Below the pieces are notes generated by a model. The model saw nothing but the letters and a program-made list of their open reading frames with translations. It was not told the DNA's origin and ran no database searches. A stretch of DNA of 64,000 bases, taken from Cupriavidus necator N-1. Lineage in GTDB: Bacteria; Pseudomonadota; Gammaproteobacteria; Burkholderiales; Burkholderiaceae. Where the stretch lies: NCBI RefSeq assembly GCF_000219215.1, contig NC_015727.1:1302001-1366000 (forward strand), given 5' to 3'. This document shows positions 45,345 to 53,809 of this stretch, piece after piece (within the stretch, counting starts at the first letter, position 1; each line of letters opens with the position of its first letter). The position numbers and the translations under genes were made by a program.

Positions 45345-46613
45345 ATGAATCAATCCTCCACATCGATCCCGGCCGTGGGAGTGGATGCTGCACACGCTCC
45401 GGGCAGGTTCTCGCCAGTGGCGGGGGCGCCTGAGCTATCGACCCTGCTCGAGCGAGCCAGGGAGATTTCAGGTGGCTTCCTCAAGCCACATGCGCAGCTG
45501 ACGGAAGAGTCGCGCCGCGTGTCGCAGGAGGCCACGGCACTGTTCCGCGACGCGGGCTTCTTCCGGCTGATGCAGCCGGCGCAGTTCGGCGGTTATGAGT
45601 ACGGCTTCTCCGCCTTTGCCGACATCATTAGCGAACTGGGCCGTGGTTGCCCGTCGTCGGCGTGGGGCTGCTCGCTCGGTGCCGTTCACCAGTGGCTGAT
45701 CGGGACGTTCCCGGCGCAGGCCCAAGAGGATGTGTGGGGAAAAACCTCGGATGCCATCGTGTGTGGCTCGTATGCCCCGACCATCAAGGCGGAGGCCGTG
45801 GCGGGCGGCTACGTTGTGTCCGGCCGCTGGCACTGGGCGTCCAATATCGACAATTCCCAGTGGGCGATGATCGGGGTGCAGTTTGCACCGGACGATGAAA
45901 CTCCAGTGCCCCACGCCGGCTTCCTGCTGGTTCCACGTGAGGAATGGTCGGTGCACGACGACTGGTTTACTTCCGGTCAAGCGGGCACTGGGTCGAAAGC
46001 TGTCGACATCCAAACGCCGACGTTTGTACCCGGCTATCGGAAGCTCACGTTCGCACAGGCGTCTTCCAACGTTCCGCCTGGCGCGGCACTGAACACCAAT
46101 CCTATCTATCGCATCCCCTTTCTCTCGGCACTACCGGTGTGTCTGGTATCCCCCATTCTCGGAGCCGCGCAAGGAGCCCTCGACGAATTTCTGGCCGTGG
46201 CAGGCACACGCGTAACCCGCGGCGCCGTGGCGGGCGGCGGAAGCCGATTGGCCGAGTTCTTTCCAGTGCAATCTAGAGTGGCAGAGGCCGCCGCCATGGT
46301 GGATGCCGCGCGACTGCTGATCAACCGCGATCTCGCCGAGGTCGAATCGCGTGCGGCGGCAGGCCAGGAAATCGATGTCGATACGCGCATTCGCAATCGC
46401 CTGGACCACGCCTTTGCAGCCCGGCTGGCGCGAGACGCTATCAACGCGATCTTTGATAACACCGGCGGCAACGGACTGGCACTGTCGCAGCCCATCCAGC
46501 GTCTGTGGCGCGATGGCAATGCTATCGCCAAACACATCAGCTTGAACTGGGACGCCGTCTCATCCATGGCCGGACAACATCTGTTGGGACTGGAACCCAA
46601 GGGACAGTACTAG
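45345..46613 (+). CDS. graD: Resorcinol hydroxylase, oxygenase component (group D flavin monooxygenase)
   Basis: 422 residues with acyl-CoA-dehydrogenase fold. Seen: N-terminal helices LLERAREISGGFLKPHAQLTEESRRVSQEATALFRDAGFFRLMQPAQFGGYEYG, the flavin region GCPSSAWGCSLGAVHQWLIGTFP and GRWHWASNIDNSQWAMIGV, and the C-terminal LWRDGNAIAKHISLNWD. It resembles HsaA and the C2 component of 4-hydroxyphenylacetate hydroxylase. With reduced flavin from the reductase at 43902 it should ortho-hydroxylate resorcinol to hydroxyquinol. Resorcinol as substrate is inferred from the neighbouring decarboxylase and dioxygenase. The next gene starts 47 bases later. Confidence 0.87.
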   Translation: MNQSSTSIPAVGVDAAHAPGRFSPVAGAPELSTLLERAREISGGFLKPHAQLTEESRRVSQEATALFRDAGFFRLMQPAQFGGYEYGFSAFADIISELGRGCPSSAWGCSLGAVHQWLIGTFPAQAQEDVWGKTSDAIVCGSYAPTIKAEAVAGGYVVSGRWHWASNIDNSQWAMIGVQFAPDDETPVPHAGFLLVPREEWSVHDDWFTSGQAGTGSKAVDIQTPTFVPGYRKLTFAQASSNVPPGAALNTNPIYRIPFLSALPVCLVSPILGAAQGALDEFLAVAGTRVTRGAVAGGGSRLAEFFPVQSRVAEAAAMVDAARLLINRDLAEVESRAAAGQEIDVDTRIRNRLDHAFAARLARDAINAIFDNTGGNGLALSQPIQRLWRDGNAIAKHISLNWDAVSSMAGQHLLGLEPKGQY

Positions 46614-46660
46614 GCGCGCCGCTGCGTCGCCAACACACCAAACGAACTACAAGGACCATC

Positions 46661-47641
46661 ATGCAAGGAAAGATTGGACTGGAAGAGCACTTCGCGATCC
46701 CCGAAACCCTGAACGACTCGGCCGGCTTCGTACCCGGTGACTATTGGAAGGAGCTGAGCCGCCGCCTGCTCGATATCCAGGATGACCGGCTCAGGCAAAT
46801 GGATGAGAACGGCATGGAGATGATGCTGCTCTCACTGAACGCGCCCGCAGTCCAGGCCGTCCCGGATCGCAAACAGGCCTGCGAACTTGCGGTGCGCGCC
46901 AACGACTTCCTGGCGGAGCAGGTCTCGCGGCGCCCAGACCGCTTCCAGGCGCTGGCCGCTTTGCCGCTGCAGGATCCGGATTTTGCCACGGTCGAGCTGA
47001 CCCGCTGCGTCAATGAACTCGGCATGCGCGGCGCGCTAGTCAATGGCTTTTCACAGATCGATACGCCGGACAATGTCGTGTACTACGATGCGCCGCAATA
47101 CGCCTCGTTCTGGGCTGCGGTCGAGAAACTCGATGTGCCGTTCTACCTGCATCCACGCAATCCCATCGCGTCGTGGGCGCAGATCTACGATGGCCATCCC
47201 TGGCTTCTGGGCCCGACGTGGGCGTTCGGACAAGAGACCGCGGTACATGCGCTGCGGCTGATGGCGTCGGGGCTGTTCGATCGCCATCCCGCACTCCAGA
47301 TCGTGCTGGGTCACCTTGGCGAAGGGCTGCCCTACAGTCTTTGGCGAATCGATAACCGCAATGCCTGGGTAAAGGCCCCAAAGACCCACCCCGCCAAGAA
47401 AACTTTCCGACACTACTTCCAGCAGAACTTCCACCTGACCACGTCCGGCAACTTCCATAACCAGACGCTGATCGATGCCATCCTGGAAATCGGCGCGGAC
47501 CGGATCTTGTTCTCGACGGACTGGCCGTTCGAGAACATCGATCATGCGGCCAAATGGTTCGACAGCGCGAGCATCAGCGAGGCGGATCGCACGAAGATCG
47601 GCCGTACCAATGCAATGAAGCTGTTCAAGCTAGTCGCCTGA
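46661..47641 (+). CDS. graF: Gamma-resorcylate (2,6-dihydroxybenzoate) decarboxylase
   Basis: 326 residues from the ATG at 46661; a longer frame upstream overlaps the oxygenase gene. Amidohydrolase/ACMSD superfamily. The metal and catalytic residues known from gamma-resorcylate decarboxylase structures are at the same numbers here: Glu8 and His10 (LEEHF), His164 (FYLHPRN), His218 (LGHLGE) and Asp287 (FSTDWPF). Length and residue register match the family almost exactly. It removes CO2 reversibly from 2,6-dihydroxybenzoate to give resorcinol, with a Mn or Zn ion in a cytoplasmic tetramer. It is the key gene that identifies this operon. Confidence 0.93.
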   Translation: MQGKIGLEEHFAIPETLNDSAGFVPGDYWKELSRRLLDIQDDRLRQMDENGMEMMLLSLNAPAVQAVPDRKQACELAVRANDFLAEQVSRRPDRFQALAALPLQDPDFATVELTRCVNELGMRGALVNGFSQIDTPDNVVYYDAPQYASFWAAVEKLDVPFYLHPRNPIASWAQIYDGHPWLLGPTWAFGQETAVHALRLMASGLFDRHPALQIVLGHLGEGLPYSLWRIDNRNAWVKAPKTHPAKKTFRHYFQQNFHLTTSGNFHNQTLIDAILEIGADRILFSTDWPFENIDHAAKWFDSASISEADRTKIGRTNAMKLFKLVA

Positions 47642-47653
47642 TACCAACCGGCC

Positions 47654-48553
47654 ATGCACAGCATGAGAGACATCGACGAATTCAGCATCACGCAAGCGGT
47701 GATCGAGGCCAACCGCAATGGCAACGCCAGGTTGGTTACCATCATGGAGAGCCTGGTGCGCCACCTCCATGAGTTTGCGCGCGAAGTCAGGCTGACCGAA
47801 GACGAGTGGTTCCAGGGCATCCGGTTCCTGACGGAAACCGGGCAGATGTGCGACGAGAAGCGGCAGGAGTTCATCCTGTTGTCCGATACCCTGGGACTGT
47901 CCACGCTGGTCACCGCCCTGAACAATCGCAAGCCGCAAGAGTGCACGGAGGCCACCGTATTCGGCCCCTTCTATGTCGAGGACTCGCCCGCGGTCAACAA
48001 TGGCGATGATATTGCAAACGGCGCGCATGGGATTCCCTGCTTCGTGTCCGGGAGCGTGCATGGGCTCGACGGCAAACCCGTGGCCGCCGCGGAGCTGACC
48101 GTCTGGCAGTGCGATGACGATGGCCTTTACGACGTCCAGCGTCCCGACCTCGACCACTTTCAAGGCCGGGCACGTTTGCTAACTGACGCCGAGGGCAGGT
48201 TCAACTTCCGCTCGATTCTGGCCGTGCCATATCCGATCCCCCATGACGGGCCGGTCGGCAGGATGCTTGAGGGGCTCGGTCGTCATCCGTGGCGGCCCGC
48301 GCATTTGCATTTCAAGATTGAGGCGGCAGGGTACGAGCGGCTGATCACCCACATATTTCGCCATGACGACAAGTATCTTGACTCCGATGCCGTGTTCGGC
48401 GTGCGCTCCACGCTGATTTCCAACTGGACCCCGCATCCGCCTGGGGCCGCACCAGATGGCACGCCTATGGACCAGCCCTACTACACGCTGTATCAAGACT
48501 TCGTGCTTTGCCCGAACTCCGCCGCCGAAGCCAAAGGGATTACCGCTCGATGA
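47654..48553 (+). CDS. graB: Hydroxyquinol 1,2-dioxygenase
   Basis: 299 residues. Intradiol dioxygenase with an N-terminal helical dimerisation domain (ITQAVIEANRNGNARLVTIMESLVRHLHEFAREVRLTEDEW) and a catalytic beta domain. Fe(III) ligands: Tyr159 (GLYDVQ), Tyr193 (VPYPIP), His217 and His219 (RPAHLHF). GPFYVEDSP and RSTLISNWTPH-type segments are typical. It opens the ring of hydroxyquinol to maleylacetate. The ATG at 47663 is an alternative start. Its stop overlaps the next gene as ATGA. Confidence 0.93.
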   Translation: MHSMRDIDEFSITQAVIEANRNGNARLVTIMESLVRHLHEFAREVRLTEDEWFQGIRFLTETGQMCDEKRQEFILLSDTLGLSTLVTALNNRKPQECTEATVFGPFYVEDSPAVNNGDDIANGAHGIPCFVSGSVHGLDGKPVAAAELTVWQCDDDGLYDVQRPDLDHFQGRARLLTDAEGRFNFRSILAVPYPIPHDGPVGRMLEGLGRHPWRPAHLHFKIEAAGYERLITHIFRHDDKYLDSDAVFGVRSTLISNWTPHPPGAAPDGTPMDQPYYTLYQDFVLCPNSAAEAKGITAR

Positions 48554-48861
48554 TTCGCCATATCGTGATGTGGAAAGTGGCAGGCGACAATAACGCCGAG
48601 CGCCTGGGCGCGTGCCGCCTCGTCAAGGAGCAGTTCGAATCGCTGGCAGGCAAGATTCCGGGCCTGCTTCATATTGAAGTGGGCATCGACGAGAGCCGGA
48701 TCGACTACGCAAGCGACGTTGTGCTGCTATCTCACTTCGAATCCCAGGAGGCCCTACAGGCCTATGCCGAGCACCCCGCTCATGCAGCAGTCCAGAAGGT
48801 CCTGCTGGGGCTACGCATTGCACGCCAACAGGTTGACTATCTAGTTCCGGAAAGAAAATGA
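48550..48861 (+). CDS. graE: Small Dabb-domain (stress-responsive A/B barrel) protein
   Basis: 103 residues from an ATG overlapping the previous stop (ATGA). A single dimeric alpha/beta barrel domain: MIRHIVMWKVAGD, LESLAGKIPGLLHIEVGIDES-like segment, SDVVLLSHFESQEALQAYAEHPAHAAVQKVL. The HP(A)H near residue 78 and VDY end are typical of Dabb proteins. A gene of unknown role is reported in the same place in the Rhizobium gra cluster, so the symbol is tentative. It may help dissociate or isomerise a product. Its own stop overlaps the next start by four bases. Confidence 0.82.
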   Translation: MIRHIVMWKVAGDNNAERLGACRLVKEQFESLAGKIPGLLHIEVGIDESRIDYASDVVLLSHFESQEALQAYAEHPAHAAVQKVLLGLRIARQQVDYLVPERK

Positions 48862-49916
48862 ACCCATTCGTCTACCACGCGAACCCCTCACGCGTCGTGT
48901 TCGGCATGGGCACCTTCGCGCAACTGCCTGCGGAAATCGAGCGGCTCGGGTGCCACCGGTCACTGTTGCTATCCACGCCACATCAGGTTGAACTGGCTCG
49001 CGACGCTGCCACGCTGCTTGGCTCTGCCGCAGCAGGGATTTTCGATCAGGCACAGATGCATGTGCCGGCGGGCGTCGCTGCGCAGGCAAGCAAAGCCGCA
49101 AAGAAGATCGGCGCGGACTGTTTGGTTGCGACCGGCGGCGGCTCCACGATCGGCCTGGCCAAAGCCATCGCGCTCGAATCCGGGCTGCCGGTTGTGGCTG
49201 TGCCGACCACCTATGCTGGCTCGGAGATGACACCGATCTATGGGATCACTGACCAAGGACGCAAGCGCACGGGTTCGGATGCACGCGTGCTGCCCCGCAC
49301 GGTCATTTACGATCCGGAACTAACCCTGGGCCTTCCGGTCGTCATTTCGGTGACCAGCGGCATCAACGCAATCGCCCATGCCGCCGAGGCACTCTACGCC
49401 CGGGACGGCAATCCCATCATGGAGACGCTCGCAGAACTGGGGATCCGTGCCCTGGCGCGGGCTATCCCCGCGATTCGGTCGGATGTGGAAGACAGGCAGG
49501 CGCGCTCAGATGCCCTGTATGGGGCTTGGCTGTGCGGCACCACCCTCGGCCATGTCGGCATGGCTCTGCACCATAAGTTGTGCCACACACTGGGCGGCAC
49601 CTTCAACTTGCCCCATGCCGAAACCCACACCATCGTGCTGCCACATGCGCTCGCCTACAACCGCAAGAGCACACCCAGGGCGATGCAAATCCTTGGGCGG
49701 GCGCTTGCTTCGGAAGACGGTCCGCGCGCGCTCTACGAGCTCGCGCGGGACAATGGCGCGCCAACGGCCCTCCGCGACATCGGTTTCCAGGAAGCTGACA
49801 TAGCGGTGGCTGCGGATATCGCGCTCACCCATCCTTACTGGAATCCAGCGCCACTGGCGCGTGAGGCGCTCCTTGCACTGCTTCAGCGCGCATACCGAGG
49901 CGAGCCGCCGATCTGA
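48858..49916 (+). CDS. graC: Maleylacetate reductase
   Basis: 352 residues. Iron-containing alcohol dehydrogenase family: N-terminal FVYHANPSRVVFGMGTFAQLP, cofactor motif TGGGSTIGLAKAIAL, VPTTYAGSEMTPIYGIT typical of maleylacetate reductases, and the metal-site region MALHHKLCHTLGG with PHAETHTIVLPHALAYN. It reduces maleylacetate to 3-oxoadipate with NADH, feeding the beta-ketoadipate route. It is the last gene of the gra operon. The 164 bases after it contain no gene. Confidence 0.93.
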   Translation: MNPFVYHANPSRVVFGMGTFAQLPAEIERLGCHRSLLLSTPHQVELARDAATLLGSAAAGIFDQAQMHVPAGVAAQASKAAKKIGADCLVATGGGSTIGLAKAIALESGLPVVAVPTTYAGSEMTPIYGITDQGRKRTGSDARVLPRTVIYDPELTLGLPVVISVTSGINAIAHAAEALYARDGNPIMETLAELGIRALARAIPAIRSDVEDRQARSDALYGAWLCGTTLGHVGMALHHKLCHTLGGTFNLPHAETHTIVLPHALAYNRKSTPRAMQILGRALASEDGPRALYELARDNGAPTALRDIGFQEADIAVAADIALTHPYWNPAPLAREALLALLQRAYRGEPPI

Positions 49917-50080
49917 AGCTGCAAAGATCGTGGCGGGTGGCGGCTTCGATTCGAGGTGCGGTCAGCGAGTAATCGCGAGACGATGCTGCGTCCTCCACGC
50001 CAGTCGCAAGCCACGTCCTGTGGGGACCTTGCAGCCGACCGAAGACGACTCGCTTCGATCGGCTGCTTAGGACTCGGGCG

Positions 50081-50686
50081 TCAGGAGATGCTGGCGCCTA
50101 GAGCCGGGAACACATCGCTGAACAGCAAGCCGATCAACTGTTGGCCAGCAGGCGTCGACCAGTCCTGCGCAATCTCTGCCATGAGCGTGTTGGTTGCGGT
50201 AAGTACAACACCTGCGTCATGCATCCGTTGGCGCGAGAACTCTTCGGAAAGCTCACTAGGCGATCCTGAGGCATCCATCACCGCCTGAACGGCAAAGCCC
50301 TCGAGCGCGGCGTCGATCGCCGGGAAGATCAGGCACACGTCGGTGGTTACGCCTGCCATGATCAGGTTCTTCCGGCCAGTGGCGAGCACTGCATTGCGGA
50401 AGTCAGGATAGGCCCATGCGTTCACCACGCCGGGGCGCTTGATCCGGGCCGCGTGCTCCTGAGGCAGAACCTGGGCGATCTCAGGGAGAATCGGCCCTTG
50501 CGCCCGGTCTTCCTGGCTCGACGTGATCACGACGGGCAGATTCAGGATCTTTGCCATCTTGGCCAGCGCGATCGACTGCTTGGCTGCAAGTTGACGGTCG
50601 ATGTTCTTGATCAGTTGCATCGTGCCAACCTGATGGTCAATGAGCAGCAAGGCACTATTTTCGGCGGTGAATCGTTCAACCTTCAT
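50081..50686 (-). CDS. Isochorismatase-family cysteine hydrolase (YcaC-like)
   Basis: 201 residues from the ATG at 50686 with AAGGAG upstream. Catalytic triad visible: Asp19 (LLLIDHQVGT), Lys in RIKRPGVVNAW, and Cys in MAGVTTDVCLIFPA. The cis-peptide region GVTTDVC is normal. Members hydrolyse amides or have unknown substrates. It is followed on the same strand by pirin and Old Yellow Enzyme genes upstream (pirin stop 54 bases before its start), and this trio occurs together in many Burkholderiales genomes as part of a stress or quinone response. Confidence 0.88.
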   Translation of the reverse strand: MKVERFTAENSALLLIDHQVGTMQLIKNIDRQLAAKQSIALAKMAKILNLPVVITSSQEDRAQGPILPEIAQVLPQEHAARIKRPGVVNAWAYPDFRNAVLATGRKNLIMAGVTTDVCLIFPAIDAALEGFAVQAVMDASGSPSELSEEFSRQRMHDAGVVLTATNTLMAEIAQDWSTPAGQQLIGLLFSDVFPALGASIS

Positions 50687-50740
50687 GATGAATCTCCTTG
50701 GTTTTGAATGGGGTGTAATCCCCAAACGTGTGAGCAGCCC

Positions 50741-51565
50741 TTACAGGCTCCCCAGATCGCCACGGTGATAAGCCGCGGTTGCTGCAGATAAACTATCCTG
50801 GCTCGCAAAAGCCATAGGGCCATTCGAGAGAACGGGTTGGTGCAAGGGCCGGCCGATGAACACGGCGACCTTGGCTCCGCCGGGCTTTCCGGTGAGTTTG
50901 AATGTCGTCGCTTCAGCCCCGGCAGGAAGAATCGGAACCCCGAGGTCGTCCAACCCGAAAGTCTCACCATCGAGTTCCGCACTGCCGAAGATAGGCATGA
51001 CGAAGGCTTGCTGCCCTGCGGGCAAAGGCACGTCCAGCGCTGCGCCTGCGTCCAGCGAGATATCGAGCAAGGTGACATCGGTCGGCGGCACCAGTGGGGA
51101 GCGCACGTCGCCGAAGCTCCCCAGGGGAATCCGGATGCGTACGCCGGGCCGCTGGACCACCGGCACGTCCTGCGGTGCCAGGGTCAGTGCAAACGGGGCG
51201 GCATCCTGACGTTCCCGAGGAAGATTGACGAAGATCTGCAGAAGGTGCGTCGTGCTTCCCAATACAGCGGGGTTCTCTTCGTGAATCACACCGCGCCCTG
51301 CCGCTGTCCAATGCAGGCCGCCGGGCTCGATCAGCACGCTGTTGCCCAACGAATCGCGATTGGCAATGCCTGTTTCCGAATCGAGGAACAGATAGGTGAC
51401 CGCGGAAAAGCCGGCGTGTGGATGCGGCGGAAACGTTGGAGCGCTCATCCAGGCATGGTCGATTCCCATGAAGGGATCAAGTAACGCCGGATCTGCGCCA
51501 TGCAGGCGGTATGCCCGGAAATGGCTTCCCCGGTTAGCGCGTTGCATGCGGGCGGTGGTGGTCAT
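50741..51565 (-). CDS. Pirin-family protein
   Basis: 274 residues from the ATG at 51565, with AAGGAG upstream. Bicupin pirin fold with the metal-binding N-terminal motif HPHAGFSAVTYLFLD (HPHxGxxxVTY) and, later, GVIHEENPAVLGSTTHLLQIFVNLP with the third His and Glu. C-terminal cupin is AFVMPIFGSAELDG. Pirins bind iron and some oxidise quercetin. Located between the cysteine hydrolase and Old Yellow Enzyme genes, ten bases after the latter, so cotranscribed. Confidence 0.88.
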   Translation of the reverse strand: MTTTARMQRANRGSHFRAYRLHGADPALLDPFMGIDHAWMSAPTFPPHPHAGFSAVTYLFLDSETGIANRDSLGNSVLIEPGGLHWTAAGRGVIHEENPAVLGSTTHLLQIFVNLPRERQDAAPFALTLAPQDVPVVQRPGVRIRIPLGSFGDVRSPLVPPTDVTLLDISLDAGAALDVPLPAGQQAFVMPIFGSAELDGETFGLDDLGVPILPAGAEATTFKLTGKPGGAKVAVFIGRPLHQPVLSNGPMAFASQDSLSAATAAYHRGDLGSL

Positions 51566-51575
51566 GGTTGACTCC

Positions 51576-52643
51576 TTAGACGGCTTCGGCAGCCAGCGCC
51601 GGATAGTCGATGTATCCCTTGGCGGTGGGCGGGGCAAAAAACGTGTTGCGGTCCGGCACGTTGAGGGCGGCACCTTGACGGAAGCGTTCCGGCAGGTCGG
51701 GGTTGGCAAGGAACGCACTGCCGAATACGGTGGCGTCGGCCTTGCCTCCGTCGAGTACGGCTTCGGCGCTGTCCTGCGTCAAGCCGCTTCCGATCAGGTA
51801 TGCGCCGTCGAAAAGCGGTCGCAGCAACGCGTGGTAATCGACCGTCGTTCCGAACAAGGCGACGTGCAGATACGCCAAGCCCATGCCGCGAAGCTTGTCG
51901 ACGAGATAGGTGTAGGTTTCCTGAGGCGCGGCATCCGTGATGCTGTTGTAGTTCATCTCGGGCGAAATCTTGATGCCAACACGGTCCGCCCCCGCCTCGG
52001 CGACCATGGCAGCCAGCACGTCGAGCATGAAGCGGGCGCGGCCTTCAACGGAACCACCGTATTGATCCTGGCGCTGGTTGCTGCCCGTCGATAGGAATTG
52101 TTCGGGCAGGTAGCCGGACGCGCCGTGCAGTTCCACACCGTCGAATCCGGCGTCGATCGCCCGGCGGGTGGCCTGGCGATACTCATCGATGATGCCGGCG
52201 ATCTCGCCGAGGCCCAGTGCGCGGGGCGTGACGAAGTCGACTTGGCCACCGGGCGTCCATGCCTGCCCCTCGGGCTTGATGGCAGAAGGGGCCACGGGCG
52301 TCGCGCCATCCAGCAAAGAAGGATGCGAGACACGGCCGCAATGCATCAATTGCATGAATATGCGACCGCCGCGGGCGTGAACGGCCTCTGTCACTTTCTT
52401 CCACCCGGCGGCCTGAGCCTCCGTTTCGATGCCGGGGGTATGCACGTAGCCCTTGCCCATGGCGGACGGAAACACGCCCTCCGAGATGATGAGGCCTGCA
52501 CTGGCACGCTGAGCGTAATAGATAGTCGTCATGTCGCTCGGAACACCGTCGTCGCCGGCTCGGGATCGGGTCATGGGAGCCATGACGATGCGATTGGGCG
52601 CGAAGTAGCGACCAATGCGAACGGGGGTTAGAAGCTTGCTCAT
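51576..52643 (-). CDS. NADH:flavin oxidoreductase (Old Yellow Enzyme, NemA-like)
   Basis: 355 residues from the ATG at 52643; the frame extends upstream but the family starts here (SKLLTPVRIGRYFAPNRIVMAPMTRSRA). FMN-binding TIM barrel: FMQLMHCGRVSH, VELHGASGYLPEQFLSTGSNQRQDQYGGSVEGRARFMLDVL, and DATVFGSAFLANPDLPERF. Substrate-binding residues appear as His-Gly-Ala in ELHGASGYL and Tyr in QDQYGG; the family's HxxN/HxxH pair must be read as E-L-H-G-A-S-G. It reduces activated alkenes, quinones or nitroesters using NAD(P)H. A decayed LysR gene lies divergently upstream. Confidence 0.9.
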   Translation of the reverse strand: MSKLLTPVRIGRYFAPNRIVMAPMTRSRAGDDGVPSDMTTIYYAQRASAGLIISEGVFPSAMGKGYVHTPGIETEAQAAGWKKVTEAVHARGGRIFMQLMHCGRVSHPSLLDGATPVAPSAIKPEGQAWTPGGQVDFVTPRALGLGEIAGIIDEYRQATRRAIDAGFDGVELHGASGYLPEQFLSTGSNQRQDQYGGSVEGRARFMLDVLAAMVAEAGADRVGIKISPEMNYNSITDAAPQETYTYLVDKLRGMGLAYLHVALFGTTVDYHALLRPLFDGAYLIGSGLTQDSAEAVLDGGKADATVFGSAFLANPDLPERFRQGAALNVPDRNTFFAPPTAKGYIDYPALAAEAV

Positions 52644-52828
52644 GTTGAAGTCCTTGAAGATGAAGAAGTGCGGAAGCTCGGGGGCTGCCAGATCTGCTTG
52701 CCCACCGTCCCACAGCAACACGCAGAGGCGATGCATGCATCTTGGATTGATTCGCAGGCGAGATAAAGGTGGTAGATTGGCAATCATTGATCCATAAATG
52801 GCACAATCTCGCGGAACTTTCGAACGAC

Positions 52829-53170
52829 ATGGCTTTGTTTGTCGAGGTTGCCCAGATATGCAGCTTTCGAGGCGCAGCCGAGGGGACGGGCGGGCGTACC
52901 GAACTCGACCTTGTCGAGGCGCATTAACGCTCTGGAGAAGGCGATCGGCCTGCCACTCCTGCAACGGACCACGCGTAAGTCTGGAGACTTATGGAGGCTG
53001 ACCAGTTCTATTAGGAACCCTGCAAGCGAATCGTCGAGGAGGCGCGAATACCTCACGAACAATTGGGCGAAATTCTGGCGCAGCCGAGCGGCACTCTGCG
53101 CGTGTCACTACCGGTCGATATCGCCACGATCTACATGGCCCTTTTCCAAGTACACAGCAGTAGAATCCTG
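52829..53170 (+). pseudogene. LysR regulator, multiply frameshifted, divergent to the OYE gene
   Basis: Pieces of one LysR N-terminal half lie in three frames in order. First MALFVEVAQICSFRGAAEGT, then GVPNSTLSRRINALEKAIGL with PLLQRTTRK, then EQLGEILAQPSGTLRVSLPV with DIATIYMA (the start of the effector domain). Nothing of the C-terminal effector domain follows. In related genomes a LysR gene is usually divergent to the OYE/pirin/hydrolase genes, so this is probably their lost regulator. Confidence 0.78.
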
Positions 53171-53228
53171 CACGCAGGTCGCGGCGGCGTAATACGCAAC
53201 GAGAGAATACTGCTCGGTGCTGAGAACG

Positions 53229-53588
53229 CTGTAAGCCAGATTGTCTGGCACGGTACAGTTGATCACCGCCCTACCTGAAAATCAGCCACATCGCGCTGAT
53301 ATTGCGAAGATACTGGGCCGCTGCGACGCAAGACGCCAAGGCATTGCGGGGCACCTGATGTCCACGGTAGATGAGGTGGCTCGCGCTGCAGGTAATCGCA
53401 CTCAATACTGGGCGGGCGACGATGCAGAGCGGCTTTTTGAGCGGACAGGTTGGCAACGGGTTGGAGACGTACCCAACTATTCACTGATGCCCGATGGCAT
53501 GATTTATGGGACAACTTTCTATCACAAGCAACTATCGGCCCATTGGCTGATTCGGAGATCAGCCAATGGGCCCGCTCTTGCCTCGTGA
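53229..53588 (+). pseudogene. GNAT acetyltransferase remnant
   Basis: One frame gives GTVQLITALPENQPHRADIA, then DARRQGIAGHLM (the acetyl-CoA-binding RRxGIA loop) and ERLFERTGWQRVGDVPNYSLM. The strand between DEVARAAGNRT and GDDAERL, normally LLVLDTATG, is missing, and the N-terminal third of the fold is absent. It directly follows the broken LysR gene. It cannot fold as a complete GNAT enzyme. Confidence 0.7.
53537..53572. terminator. 15-bp perfect hairpin at the end of the GNAT remnant
   Basis: GGCCCATTGGCTGAT and ATCAGCCAATGGGCC form a perfect 15-bp stem around a TCGGAG loop. There is no T-run, so it is a terminator-like or transcript-stabilising structure, or the scar of a small inverted duplication. 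It overlaps the last codons of the GNAT frame. Confidence 0.5.
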
Positions 53589-53704
53589 TCCTCCGTGGCC
53601 GGGGAAGCATAGCGAAGGACAGAGACGGATCGCACCAAAAAGCAAGCTTCGCCCAAGTAGAGAGTCGCCTGGGCGAGAGTCCCACGCCACACCGCCGCAT
53701 TGGA

Positions 53705-53770
53705 GACCACGATGGACCGCTCGTCGGCCGCATACAACTGGAAAAAGTGCAGGGCTATGTGGCTACACGA
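53705..53770 (+). pseudogene. Aldehyde dehydrogenase fragment
   Basis: The + strand here repeats part of the aldehyde dehydrogenase gene at 56773-58245. The 31 bases starting CAACTGGAAAAAGTGCAGGG are identical to that gene around 57204-57234 (opposite strand), and the bases before them (ACCACGATGG, CTCGTC-GCCGC) match with one base missing. It encodes QLEKVQGYVA in one frame and nothing else of the enzyme. It is either a relic of a related gene or of a duplication. Confidence 0.65.
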
Positions 53771-53809
53771 CTGGATACGTCTTCGCGATGAATCCGAATT
53801 CCCCCTTAG

